The notes beneath the pieces were generated by a model, which had not been told where the DNA came from, ran no database searches, and worked only from the letters and a program-made list of their open reading frames with translations. From Tulasnella sp. 424 (taxonomy: Eukaryota > Basidiomycota > Agaricomycetes > Cantharellales > Tulasnellaceae), in NCBI GenBank assembly GCA_019633425.1, contig WSUB01000182.1, forward strand, positions 1-64,000: DNA of 64,000 bases, written 5' to 3'. The position numbers were made by a program, and so were the translations under genes. Below, in pieces: positions 45,835 to 57,444 of this stretch. Numbering within the stretch: position 1 is the stretch's first letter; each line of letters begins with the position of its first letter.

Positions 45835-47753
45835 CCGTGTGCCTCGGTTCTCTCACTCGACCCATCCTCTTGAGTCGCCTCGCCGTAGTCGCCCTCACTT
45901 GCGGAGCCCATAGACATCAAACCCACTTCTTCGTCTCCTTCCGGGGTGGTTGGAGGGGGTGCACCGCTCTTTTTTGACAGCTACAGATAGAATCCAATGA
46001 TCGGGTTATTTAGCACCAACCGAATGGATGAAGTTCAGAGGACGTACCGCGACATAAATCGCACTAGAAAGAATGATAGCAATACCAACAAAACTGAGAA
46101 GTCCTGGTTGATGGTTGAAGAATATTCGTTCGCTGAGTAAAGAAAAGACAATCTTTTGTTGACCTCTAGCAGTCAGTATCGAGCCCGTGCAGTCCAGCGG
46201 ACGAAACACTCACCGCAAGATACAACGCCAGTGTGCCTCTCCCAGCGGACTCCTTCTGAAATCCCATCGTAAGTAACACTTGGCCCGCGAGACCTAATAT
46301 CCCGATCGCGATAATCCCCATCATCCGTGTAAAGTCTGGCCAAAACCAGACAATCTTTGACGATTCTGGTATGCCTGGGATGGTGCCGGAAAGTACACTT
46401 GTGATGGTAGAGATGATGAGGCACCAGGCGGTGAAGTATATGATGTTATGCATGACATGGGTGCTGTCTCTTAACCGACGCATGGATATAAATGCAAGGG
46501 ATGCACCAACAACACCTAACAAGCTGACACTGCGATGCAGCGGAGTATTGAAAGCGTCAACACCGTTAACAGCCGGAAATCTCAGAAGTAGGACGTACCC
46601 TATAGCTATCAGGCGCATCTTTTCGCTTTTTTGTTGCCCGCTACCCCCAACGCCATGGACTATTCCAGCGTCCGCACTTCCAGCAACGTTGTGATGGTGC
46701 GTCCCAGCTGTAGGGTCAATTTCGGCAGGATGTCCGAACAAAAAGGAAGGTTGAGCTATAAGAATGACGCCAACAAAGGAGGCAACTATGGCACAGTGTT
46801 GGTGGGGTTAGCAAATTCGCATCTGAAGGAGCGAGGCGACCAGACGCTTGACGACTTACTAGCAGCATAAGCTTCCTTCCTTGAAAAGGGTTCCTTGAGG
46901 ATAACTCTGCCAAAGAAAGCGGTGGCGAATGGAGATAGAAATCCAATTACGGTGGCATCTGAGAGGGATATGTACTGCAAATGCATGAGGATCCTTCTCT
47001 CGCATCAATCAAATGTTTGCATACCTGGACGCTATAGTAACCACCAAAAAGCCCAAAGAATCCCACTACACCACGGAACGTAAGCCAGCCCCGAACACCT
47101 GGCGGTCCTAGGATGGGATAGGGTACTTGTTTATACCACCTGTCAAACATTGAAGGTAGAATTGGATCAACACCCGCGGCAATCAGCGACGATTTGACTG
47201 CCCACGAACATCCATGCTTCCGCCGCGATCAAAGTGATAAACATTCGGGTAGCAATCAGCTATTACGGGTGCGGGGAAGGCTTAGAACTGTCGAATATGG
47301 TGTAACGAGAAGTAGACCTACCTCTGCAGTTGGGAGATGAGGCGTCTTGCGCTCTTCGTCTGAAACTGTGGGGTCTTGGTTGGTCAAAAGCTTGACAACT
47401 GTCATCATCAAGGTGGTAGTCAACGTTGACCCCGCGATCAACAACAAGCCAAGGTTCCTCTGATATAGATCCCAGAGCTCCCGTCGAGCCCGCGTGAGCG
47501 CACTGTCAGCCCTCCCCAGGCGTACATTGAACCGTTCTTTCGATGCTGAACCAAGAACCGGACTGTGTTGTCGCTCTGTGATGTCTTCTGTCTCCTCTGT
47601 TGAAAGAGTCAGCTTGGGTCGAGGGGAGGGTGACCTTCCTGAACGAGTGCGGTGGAGGTTTGTACTTGTTACGTGAAGGTGGGTATCGTTGCCTCGAGAT
47701 GAGTCGTCAGAGGTTGGGAGAGCTGTATACTGTATACTTGATAAGAAACTCAT
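45835..47753 (-). CDS. EamA/DMT-superfamily membrane transporter, copy A
   Basis: Polytopic transporter of the drug/metabolite superfamily, like SLC35G proteins. The start MSFLSSIQYTALPTSDD at 47753 begins a polar leader. The first EamA repeat reads LWDLYQRNLGLLLIAGSTLTTTLMM, LIATRMFITLIAAEAW, FRGVVGFFGLFGGYYSVQYISLSDA and TVIGFLSPFATAFFGRVILKEPFS; the last is a hallmark of the family. The second repeat has LLGVVGASLAFISMRRL, MHNIIYFTAWCLIISTI, IAIGILGLAGQVLLTMGF and LLSFVGIAIILSSAIYVA. An acidic tail (GDEEVGLMSMGSASEGD) ends at TAG 45835-45837. About seven introns. The substrate is unknown. Confidence 0.8.
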
Positions 47754-48181
47754 AGCAGGGTGGGGGTGGGGATGGATTGCAAATGCAATTGGTGGTGGAT
47801 GAAGAAGAATATTCCTCCCAACGTCATCCTCGGACTGTGAAGGGCCTTACACCTTCGATAGTGATCCATTTTGCAGAAAGATGGAGTAAGATGGAGTAAG
47901 AAGGAGAGAGTGGAGATGCCGAAGCCGTTCGGCCCGACTCCCTGATTGGTCCAGGGCAGCCGGACCGAGACGCAGTCGGATAAATCGATGCCGGATATTC
48001 TTACTGCCCTCTGATGCCCCCTTTCCACGACGTTCGTGCTCTCTATAACACCAGTCCATTATATCATACAAAGACAAAGAAGAATTACACGTCAATGAGT
48101 AGAATCCATGATGTCTATGCGTGTGAGGAGTCCAGGCGATGCGGAAGTAGTGAAAACGTCAAGTTGTTCGCAGAAAGTATC

Positions 48182-48510
48182 CTACTCCCAAAACATTCTG
48201 CGTCTTCGCCCACTTTCAGTTCGTCGTCCTGATCTGCAGAAATTACAGCAGACGATATCCACGATGAAATCCCAAAATGAGATGAGGATCTTTCACAGCG
48301 ATATTTAATCAGACAGTGGTCGCAAAAACGCACAAAGGACGACGGAAGGGCTTACTGAAGTTATGCCACTGATGATGGCGATGGGCACAGACGCAATAGC
48401 AGGGATTATAGAGTTGAGCGCCGCAATTGCTGAAAATACGCTTCCCTGCTCACGTGAGGGTAGTTAGTCGTTATAGCATCGGGCACCACACCTTGCTGGA
48501 CACCTACCAT
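48182..48510 (-). CDS. Small CC-motif membrane protein (67 residues), member 2
   Basis: Exons are 48508-48510 (ATG alone), 48356-48448 and 48182-48289. The protein begins M-QGSVFSAIAALNSIIPAIA, continues IAIISGITS, then the aromatic ILISFWDFIVDIVCCNFC and a basic tail (RSGRRTESGRRRRMFWE). Length, intron positions and the CC motif match the genes at 27166-27481 and 51127-51467. The second-exon acceptor could be shifted by three bases (cag|GGA), which would remove the Gln. It lies 430 bp upstream of transporter copy A on the same strand. Confidence 0.7.
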
Positions 48511-48781
48511 GGCTGCGACGGGAGTGGAAAAGAATGAGGAAATGAGTGACGAAGCACTAGAAGGGAAATCTTAACACCCCTTCTTGACGAGCAGTGTGTC
48601 GATGGTGAGGCGGGTGTGCCGAAGCCTCCCTATTGTCGTCGCGCGTATTCAGCCCAGGCCCCATTTAATGGCAACCTGGGCTGGTACTCCTCAGTCCCGA
48701 TTCAGAGACGAGGAGGCACAAATTGTTCGATTTCCAGAGAAAACAACATCTCCCGTTCAAGAAACAAATCCAAATCGTGTA

Positions 48782-50711
48782 CTATTTCAGTCCATGTGCC
48801 TCGGTTCTCCCGCTCTCTTGAGTCGCCTCGCCATCGTCACCCTCACTTGCGGAGCCTATAGACATCGAGCCCACTTCTTCGTCCCCTTTAGGAGTGGTCG
48901 GAGCGGGTACACCGCTCTTCTTTGACAGCTACAGATGAAATCCAATAATCGGGTTATATAACACGTACCGAATGGATGAAGTGTAGAGGACGTACCGCGA
49001 CATAAGTCGCACTAGAAAGAATGATAGCAATACCAACAAAACTGAGAAATCCGGGGTGATGGTGGAAGAATATTCGCTCGCTGATTAAAGAAAAGATAAT
49101 CTTATGTTGACCTCCAGCGGTCAGTGTCGAGCAAGTGCGGTCCAGCGGACGAAACACTCACTGCAAGATACAACGCCAGTGTGGCCCTCCCAGCAAACTC
49201 CCTCTGAAATCCCATCGTAAGCAACACTTGCCCCGTGAAACCAAATATCCCAATCGCGATAACGCCCATCAGCCGTGTAAAGTCCGGCCAAACCCACACA
49301 ATCTTCGAAGATTCTGGTAGGCCTGGGATGGTGCCGGAAAGTACACTTGAGAGGGTAGAGAGGATCAAGCTCCAGGCGGTGAAGTATATGATGTTATGCA
49401 TGACATGCGTGCTGTCTCTTAACCGACGCACGGATGTGTACGCAAGGGATGCACCAATAACACCGAGCAAACTGAAACTGCGATACAGCAGAATATTAAA
49501 TGTGTCAACACCTTTAACGGCCGGAAGTTCCCGGAGTGGGACGTACCCTACAGCTATCAGACGCATCTTTTCGCTTGGTTCGATGTGATGTTGCCCGCTA
49601 CCCCCGATGCCAGGCACTATTCCAGCGCCCGCACTTCCGGCAACGTTGTGATGGTGCGTCCCAGCTGTAGGGTCAATTTCGGTAGGATGTCCGAACAAAA
49701 AGGAAGGCTGAGCTATAAGAATGACGCCAATGAAGGAGGTAACTATGGCACAATGATGGTGGGGTTAGGGAATGCGCATTTGAGGAGCGGCGCCTGACGA
49801 CTTACTAGCAGCATAAGCCTCCTTCCTTGTGAAAGGTTCCTTGAGAATAACTCTGCCAAAGAAAGCAGTGGCTAATGGAACTAGAAATCCAATTACGGTG
49901 GCATCTGATAGAGATATGTACTGCACGTGCATGAGGATCCTTCTCTCGTATCAACCAACTGTCTGCATACCTGGACGCCATAGTAACTACCAAAAAGCCC
50001 AACGAAGCCCATTATCCCACGGAACGTAAGCCAACCCCGGACTCCGGGGGGTCCCGAGATGGGATAGGGTACTTTTTTATGCCACCTGACATGTACAACA
50101 TTGAAGATAGGATTGAATCAATATTCGCGGGCATCAGCGACGATAGGACTGCCCACGAACATCCATGCTTCCGCCACGATGAGAGTAATAAGCATTCGGG
50201 CAGCAATTATCTATCACATGTGCGGGGAGAGCTTAGAACTCTCCAATATGATGTAATGAGAAGCAGACCCTACCTCTACAGTTGGGAGAGGAGGCGTCTT
50301 GCGTTCTCCGTCCGACACTGTGGTGTCTGGGTTGGATAACAGCTTGACAAGTGTCATCATCAAGGTGGTAGTCGATGTTGACCCCGCGATAAACAACAAT
50401 CCAAGATTCTTCTGATATAGATCCCAGAGCTCCCGCCGAGCCCGCGCGAACGCGCTATCAGCCCTCCCCAGGCGTACATTGAAACGGTCTTCCGATGCTA
50501 GACCGAGAATCGGACTGTGTGGTCGCTCTAGATCTGTGTCTTCTTCTGTCTCCTCTGTTGAAAGAGTTAGCTTGGGTCGAAGGGAGGGCGACCTTCATGA
50601 ACGAGTGCGGTGGAGGTTTGTACCTGTTACGTGAAGGTGGGTATCGTTGCCTCGAGATGAGTCGTCAGAGGTTGGGAGAGCCGTGTACTGTACACTTGAT
50701 AAGAAACCCAT
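48782..50711 (-). CDS. EamA/DMT-superfamily membrane transporter, copy B
   Basis: Paralogue of the gene at 45835-47753 with the same exon layout. The start MGFLSSVQYTALPTSDD is at 50711 and the TAG at 48782-48784. Both EamA repeats are intact: DATVIGFLVPLATAFFGRVILKEPF-like in the first; LLGVIGASLAYTSVRRL, MHNIIYFTAWSLILSTL and IAIGIFGFTGQVLLTMGF in the second. Introns keep their positions, for example gtacgt...tatcgcag before FSLLGV. I see no frame-breaking change, so both copies appear functional. Sequence in the luminal/cytosolic linkers differs most. Confidence 0.77.
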
Positions 50712-51126
50712 AACAAGGTAAGAGGAGAGATGGATTGCAATTACTGGTGGTGGATGAAGAAGAATATTCGTCCCAATTACATACATCGATTTCGGATGGG
50801 GAAGGCCTTACCACCTTCGATAGTGATCATGATCTATTTCGGAATAGGATGGGAGAGGATGCTGAAGCCATCAATAATCGTCCCACCTGATTGGTCCAGC
50901 GGCAGCCGGGCCGAGACGCAGTCAGGTAAATTGAGCCAGATATTCTTCCTGCCCTCTGATGCCCCCTTTCCACGACGTTCGTGCTCTCTATAACACCGGT
51001 CCATTATATCATACAGAAACAAAGAAGAATTACACGTCAATGAGTAGAGTCCATGGTGTCTATGGGCGTGAGGAGTCTAGACGATGCGGAAGTAGCGAAA
51101 ACGTCAAGTCGTTCGCAGAAAGGAAG

Positions 51127-51467
51127 CTACTCCCAATACATTCTACGTCTTCGCCCACTTCGAGTTCGTCGTCCTGATCTGCAGAAATTACAGCAGACGA
51201 TATCCACTATGAAATCCCAAATTGCGATGAGGATCTTTCACAAAGATATTTAATCAGACAGTGGTCGCAAAAACGCAAAAAGGACGAGGGAAGGGCTTAC
51301 TGTAGTTATGCCACTGATGATGGCGATAGGCACAGACGCAATAGCAGAGATTATAGAGTTGAGCGCCGATCCAATTGCTGAAAATACGCTTCCCTGCTCA
51401 CGTGAGGAGAGTTAGTCACGCGTTATAGCATTGGGCACCACACCGGACCGGGCTAGACACCTACCAT
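51127..51467 (-). CDS. Small CC-motif membrane protein (68 residues), member 3
   Basis: Exons are 51465-51467 (ATG alone), 51301-51396 and 51127-51234. The product reads M-QGSVFSAIGSALNSIISAIA, IAIISGITT, ILIAIWDFIVDIVCCNFC, RSGRRTRSGRRRRMYWE. It is one residue longer than member 2 through a 3-nt in-frame difference (GSAL versus AAL). The two-Cys pair next to the inner face of the hydrophobic segment and the Arg-rich tail are conserved. It stands upstream of transporter copy B. Confidence 0.7.
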
Positions 51468-51909
51468 AGCTGCGAGGAGGGTGGAAAAGAATGATGAAAT
51501 GAGTGACGAAAGCACAAGATGCGACATCTTAATACCCCTCCTTCACGAGCAATGTGTCGGTGGTGAGGCGGGTGTGCCGAAGCCTCCCTCATTGCCGTCG
51601 CGCGTTTGCCGTGCCTAAACCTCACGTCGACCGACTGAATGACCTAATATTAGAAACATGCCAAGTGTTGGGCGGATTAAACTCGTGTCTTCCATAAGGC
51701 TTGACCCATAGAGTCGAATGCCGCGGAGAGCTTGGGCCATGGCCACTAATGGAGGTTGGCGGTGTGCGTGAGTGGAGGTAACGAGGTCTTTCGCCGAGGT
51801 GGAACAACGAATCGAGAATATTATTTACATCACAAAATTTGCTGGATTTTTACGTCGGACTCAGAATACAAGGTATTAAAGGGGGAACGAGATGAAGCGA
51901 GCTAGCTAA

Positions 51910-52585
51910 TCAAGCAGCAGCAGCCTTAGCCTCGCCAGGTCCACATTGGCAAGCTTCAGCGCATTCGCACTTGGGGCCACATTGGCACTAGGTTATAGAG
52001 ACAAACATTAGCATATTATTACACCCTTTATTATAGGTGAAAGCACTTACGCCACTGGTTCGGACTTTCTCGGTGCTGCCGCCGCAATCGCAGGTGCCTG
52101 TTGCCGCGGTCGCGCACTTGCATTCGCCTTTGCATTGACACTAACAAACAATCAACAAGCGGCGGAATCAGTCACTGGGTCGACACCCTGAGGAAAGAAG
52201 ATGAGATGGGCGACGTACGTCTTGAGTCCTTACGGGGGCTTGGTTCGACCCCCCGGCAGTGCTGCCACATTCGCATGCGCCAGCGGGACATTCGCAGCTA
52301 TCTCCACAAGTGCACTAGTGGAAGAAGGAAGGGTGACAAGTTAGTCCTTGCGACCGAGACCGCCCGATATGTTTCAGAATAGACTTACGCCCGAGTGCTT
52401 TGCGACGTTGTTGGCACACCCGTCGCACTTGCATTCGCCAGCAGGACAGGTGCAAGCGGTTCTTTGACCGTCAGCACCGACCTTGCCGCAAGCACTGTCG
52501 ATCATCTACGTCAGCGGCGCTCGTCGGTGAGTGGTGCCAAGGCCAAAACCACTTACGTGCATGAAGTGTTGCATCCACAGGTCAT
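51910..52585 (-). CDS. Metallothionein with repeated cysteine modules (127 residues)
   Basis: Cytosolic Cys-rich protein that would bind copper, zinc or cadmium. Five exons splice in frame: 52557-52585, 52389-52494, 52234-52314, 52051-52140 and 51910-51987 (384 nt). The start is MTCGCNTSC at 52585 and the TGA lies at 51910-51912. There are 27 cysteines, nearly all in CxC or CxxC spacing: CTCPAGECKCDGC in exon 2, CTCGDSCECPAGACEC in exon 3, CQCKGECKC plus CDC in exon 4 and CQCGPKCECAEACQC in exon 5. Exons 3, 4 and 5 each carry six cysteines and are bounded by phase-0 introns at their shared junctions. Spacers are Gly/Ala/Ser-rich without aromatics. It is much longer than small fungal metallothioneins of 25-60 residues. 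The preferred metal is unknown. Confidence 0.88.
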
Positions 52586-52690
52586 GATGATGTTCGTCGT
52601 ATGAAAGGTTGTCAGAGAGTTGGTTGTGAGTGAAGTCAGAGTGTCTGAAGTGGATGAGGAATGGGAGAGAGTAGCGCCACCCGGTCGGTC

Positions 52691-52697
52691 TTTTATA
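52691..52697 (-). promoter_or_regulatory. TATA box of the metallothionein gene
   Basis: Minus-strand TATAAAA about 105 bp upstream of the ATG at 52585, fitting a leader of roughly 70-80 nt. I did not find an unambiguous metal- or copper-response element nearby. Confidence 0.6.
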
Positions 52698-55600
52698 CAC
52701 GGAGCTGAGGGAGATTCTGGACAGATGCGCGACTTCTTGGACAAGACCCCTCCCCACTTGATCCGCTTACCTCATAGACCCCATGAATTAATCTTTATCC
52801 ATTTTATCCCGCACCCGGTGTCTCTTACAAAGGAGGCAAGTGGCTGACTGGGAGGTCCCGAGACCTGACGTGGGGCGCATAGTTGGCAAATCGGGCAAAC
52901 ATCTGCGTCAGCGACTGCCAAGTCTACCGAGTTATCTTATCAAGATTACGTCACCGCTCCTCCTTGTCCAGGAAAGCCCGCACCACGGAAAAGGGTCCAT
53001 CGACCAACCATGCATGCTAACGATGGGAGGTCTCATCTGATAGTATTAGAAGACATCTTTAAAGGAGGGCGAAGCGAATGCTATTGACCTTCGGAGGCAA
53101 GCTTGTTTCTCTTGGCCGACGTGAAATTCCAATAAGAGTTGTCGGATAAGCTGGCTAGAGGTGATAACCATTTACTATCCATCGGGACAATCTGAACCGG
53201 GCGACCCCATTTTAGTAAGCTAATACATTCTTTTACCGTGGCTGAGAAGCTCTTGGTTCGGCGCAGCAGGCGTGCAGGTCGGCAGCTACATTTGTCCCAG
53301 TCATCGCCAACCCCTTTGCCACATCACCAGTGGACATAGGGCTCGAAGGAACCACGACTACGAGTGTTCCTTGTATACATTTCATGTGAGATGTGAACAG
53401 AAAAAGGATAGTCCTTCGTTTCGGGTGATCCGACCGCTCTCGCGTGAGCTCAGCTGGAAGTTGAGCACCGCGCAGACGGCTTAGTCACCCCGCTTGATAA
53501 CACAGATGAGCATGAAGTTGATGAATTATCTAGAAGCTCTCTGTAAGGTGAGATTTTACCTGCTTCAGAAGTGCATAGGACCGTAGTCATCTTGTTCTTG
53601 TGGCATGTGCAGACACGAAAGCTGGTCAGACGGCGGACGCAGGCACTGGAGAGGGAGGAGTTGGAGGCGAATTCAAGGCTCTTTTCGATGCGCATTTATT
53701 ACCTCTCTTGGAGAACCTCTCTGAGATATTTTAACCTGTCCATCACGCCTTTTGCTACGCGCGTAGTCGAACGGCGATCCAATATTTCACAATACTTTGA
53801 GGACGAGGCGTCAGTCCCGCGATTCCCCTTACCTAATCACCCGATCCGTCTGCCGAAACCTCACTGACGTCTCCGTTCCCCACCGGCAGGAGTCTTTACT
53901 AACACTCTAATAAGGCTTACCAAGGCGCAGCAAGGACGACTGATAGTTTAGCACAAGGTTTGTAAGGGGACTACGGGTTCGTCGAAACCAACGGACCGCG
54001 ATACTGTTCCGCATCGCGTACTTAGGTAGCTGTATGGTGGGGAATAGATGACCGAGAGCGGCTTTCGGAGTGACATTGAGCAGGTTCGATCGGAGAGGGA
54101 GTGGAGGTGACGATATCCTCTCGGCAGGCTTGAGGGTGAAGAGAGCTCGAAGAGGGCTTTCGAGATCGTCGGCGAAGAGCCTGATTGGAAGTGTAGTTTA
54201 GTAGGTAGCTATCGACTCTCCAATCATAAGATCCTACGGCCACTGAACTCTCATATGTGACTATCTAAGATAGTCTACATTCGAAACACGATACTCCAAG
54301 TGAGTCGCTGACATAAGCCACGCGACTTACAAATACCGTCACCTCGCCTCATCGTTTTTACCTTGCCCTTAGACAATGGTGCGCAATAGAGTGTAGAAAT
54401 TGTGTAGTATTCGATAGTACTGACGTTATATGACATGTTCCCCCGCCTCACTGACCCAAGATCGGTACCCAGGTCCTAGCGCAGGATCCATTTCGGGAGG
54501 AATTCTCGCAACAAATGCATTCTAATTGGGAGGACAAATCGACGCTACCTAATTACCCGGAATTAGGGTAGTATATCCTAGTTCCGCTACCAAGAAGGTA
54601 TATCATGAGATATACACCAGCTCCCTTGTCAAATAAGCTTAAGTTTGTGAAGGGCTTCCAGAAACCGATGCCCCCAAACTCCTAAGACGTGTACAGAGCA
54701 GTGGATTGAACTGTACCATGTTACCGCTCAACTCAAGATAATCGATCCTACTTTGTGTTGTTGCAGAGTGGGTTCAATACGCAACGTTCGTTGTCTGATT
54801 TGTTAACGGTATCGTTCAATCCTGCGGGCGAGCACGTGTAGCTCTACCACCTATCAACATTACTTCGGTTTAGATTTTGGTGATCGACAACCGGATTCTC
54901 GGGAGCATCGTGGTCGCGATGTAATTAGGTCGCCTTGAGGGCGACCGGACGAAGTGGAGCCCGAGGTTGGACAATCCACGGATTCCGATTTTCTCGAAGC
55001 GGTAACAGTGGCGTTGCCGAGATCACGTATTCCAGGCGAAGAAATGCATCGTCAAGTCAGCCGGGGGATGGTTATTCGATACCCCAGGGTTCTAGACTGT
55101 GGCATTGGTGCCTTTCAGACGAAGAGTCGAGCAACGTGTTTCAGGACGATCATGCCAACTCATGACGAAGAAGATCTCTTCCATGACGGAATGGAAATCC
55201 CAGGTGATCTTTCCCCAAAGGTGAGAAGCGACCTCCGAGGCTATTATTGGTGGAAAAGAAAGAAAATGCGCGCGAGCTCAAGGAAATGCCAGTGATTGGT
55301 CGGATTAAGCGAAGCATTACGGAAACCTTGTAAAGTCTACCTGGTCGCAGATGCGACGTGACCTGCTTAAAGCAGTGTACGATGTTGTGATAAAGAAAGG
55401 GGTGGACGATTAGTCTCTTTTAGGTTGCAGAGAGTTTTACCTTGCCCCTTTCATCTGCGACCTCCCACCAGCGCGAGATTCATTTTGGCTGGGAAATAGG
55501 TCCATGCTAAATGGTGACCCTTCGTCTCAGAAAGTCATATGATCTATTCAGAGTTGCCTCTGCAGTGATAACGTTGGGCGGCAAAGCGTCATTGTACGTG

Positions 55601-56358
55601 TCAAGCACGTTCGTGCGGCAAGGCCTGAGGCTTGCGGATTAAGATAGAACCGACCTCAGAATGAAATCGGCGGCCTTTGCAAACAGATCAAGGAGGGTGC
55701 GCGGTAAGAAGATTCGGTGAACGAGGTGGCCACGCAGTATGGAAGGGTCTCGTGACAGCCTAAACCGCCAAAACGGGATGTTGGATCCGAAAATTGAGTT
55801 GCCAACTCAAGAGATCAACCGTCCTTCACAGGCTTATCGTCAAGCGGATTCCTCAATATACCTTCTCCCAGCGATCAGGATCAGAGGCAAGACGACAATT
55901 GGGGTTGCTGGGATGAGTGAGGGTGCGGCGATCCGGGCTCGAGTTCTGGACGGGACGAAGCCGGAGGCTCCAGGGCCGCGCGGGGACCCTTTTTCGCGGA
56001 GCCACTCGGCCAACCTCATTTTGCAATCGCCGGGGGCAGAGGTAGAACACGCACTGGAGATAAAGGTGGGGCTCCCAAACACTCGCTGGATGGGAATATA
56101 AGAAGAGGTGGGCAAAGGAGGGAAAAGGGTGAACGGTCCCTCCTTCTTTCAAAGCCTCCTCCTTTGTCTCCGAGAACTCCGCTTCATATAACAACCAACC
56201 AACAGTGTGTACTCCCCTCAACACACGTTTGTCCTCACCCTCGTAAGTCCCCTTTCCTCACAGCTCGCCATTTGTTTCTGACATCCCCTTCCACCACCAC
56301 CACCAACCACCACCACCACTACTACTACCAGGCTACCTCTCTACAAGATCATATCAGC
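52698..56358. other. Gene-poor 3.7-kb stretch
   Basis: I see no convincing protein gene. Open frames such as 53571-53867 (+), 54954-55295 (+) and 55739-56101 (+) have no family motif, no good intron joints and unremarkable composition. No tRNA or rRNA signature was recognised. From about 56200 the sequence becomes a pyrimidine- and CA/CCACC-rich leader (caccaccacc runs at 56290-56330) of the next gene. Confidence 0.4.
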
Positions 56359-56731
56359 ATGCCTAGCCAAACCGTTGACTCCCTTTTCACCTTTGCCACC
56401 AACGCCATTGGGTGGAATAGCAACCGAAATGCGCCCAACAGTACGTGTCAAACATTTCGCTTGCACTTCGCTTAGATCTGTCGAAACCTTACGCTTTGCT
56501 TTCCCCACAGCTCAAGGAAAGCTTTTCCGCGTCCAATCCAATGCATCCACCGCCACCGCTTCCAGCCCACAAGTGACTGCCACGACTCCATCAAACCCAG
56601 TCCCGATCCCTGGCATGTCTCTTTCGTCACCCTTGGTCGGTGGGGGTTCGCCGGCCTCTACAAATGCCGGTTCTTACGCAGAGCCCGCACGCCACTACTT
56701 CGACAACCCCCGATTCCTGCCTCATTACTGA
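56359..56731 (+). CDS. Small hypothetical protein, about 100 residues
   Basis: Exon 1 starts at 56359 with MPSQTVDSLFTFATNAIGWN and ends within an Asn/Pro codon run at about 56440. An intron (gtacgt...ccacag, to 56510) joins TQGKLFRVQSNASTATASS in frame. The rest is Ser/Thr/Pro-rich and ends YAEPARHYFDNPRFLPHY at TGA 56729-56731. There is no signal peptide or membrane helix, and the family is not recognised. The long CA-rich leader and CT-rich 3' flank suggest a well-expressed transcript, which is inference only. Confidence 0.55.
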
Positions 56732-57444
56732 GCTAGTCAACTACCCTCTTGCTTTTTTTATCTATGTATTGGGCCCTCAGCTGTCTTTCGGCGCCCATGA
56801 CTTGACTGCTCGTTCGTCTTGACTCTTTTGTATCACTCCACGTCATAGCGCCACCTTGTTTGCATCTCTTTATCCTTTCCCAGCTTTTCTTTTACCTTGT
56901 ACTACCTTGTGGGCCTTCTCACGATCTATTATCATCGTTGCATCGATATATCACTATCGCCTCTCTATCTGGTGTGTTCCTCAAAATCAGACTGGGGGAA
57001 GGTCTTGGCAAATAGACGCCCATGCCGAAAAGTTCCAGACCACGCCCTTGGCGATAGACGCCACAAACAGGGGTCCACCAATGTATCCGTTCCTGTACCG
57101 CCTAAAGGCATATGCCGTGATGGCAATCGAACACTATGGTCGACGTTAACACCAATTCAAAGACATCAATATTCTTGGATGCCGACGGAGGCTGTGGCAG
57201 CGCCCGGAATAGATACGAACACCACCGCGTCTCTAGATGAGCCCGGAGAAGCAGGCACTAGATCGATTACAGAGAAGAGGCCCTCCGGTCAAGGTAGATC
57301 CGATCAGAGAACTGGATACTATTTATGTCGGTCGCCGTATATATAGTGGTACAGTCAAGCGGCCATCGGGTTCAGTATCAGCCTCGACCTCCTCATCTCC
57401 TTCTTCATCCACTCGACTTTTCTTCTCTTTTACAGAATTTCATA
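56732..57444. other. Intergenic, no supported gene
   Basis: About 700 bp, CT-rich at first. The frames at 56856-57346 are unconnected and lack motifs. The 3' part, with atatatagtgg near 57338-57348 about 100 bp before the next ATG, is probably the promoter of the CBM5/12-like gene. Confidence 0.45.

Larger units (their letters stand above)
45697..48645 (-). repeat. Tandem duplication unit A (transporter plus small membrane protein)
   Basis: This 2.95-kb unit is highly similar along its length to 48646-51605. Both start attcagccc...aatggcaacctgggctggtactcc / tgatggcaacctgggctggtactcc and end ...gtgccgaagcctccct...gtcgcgcg. The units abut head to tail with no spacer. Each contains, in transcription order on the minus strand, a small CC-motif membrane protein gene and then an EamA-type transporter gene. 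Only the extreme left flank of unit A (about 45700-45720) has drifted. Confidence 0.85.
48646..51605 (-). repeat. Tandem duplication unit B
   Basis: Second head-to-tail copy of the cassette described at 45697-48645. Differences are scattered substitutions plus small indels, and those in coding exons keep the frame. One example is HHIEPSEK in B versus QKSEK in A within the transporter linker. The junction at 48645/48646 joins the right end of A (gtcgcgcg) directly to the left end of B (tattcagccc). Confidence 0.85.

Noticed and set aside
54928..54946. Palindrome ggtcgccttgagggcgacc, considered as a tRNA arm or terminator
   Set aside because: No tRNA arms or conserved tRNA boxes surround it and no gene ends nearby; a hairpin of this size is expected by chance.
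55739..56101. Plus-strand frame of 120 codons upstream of the small gene at 56359
   Set aside because: No motif, no intron partners, and an equally long antisense frame; not distinguishable from chance.
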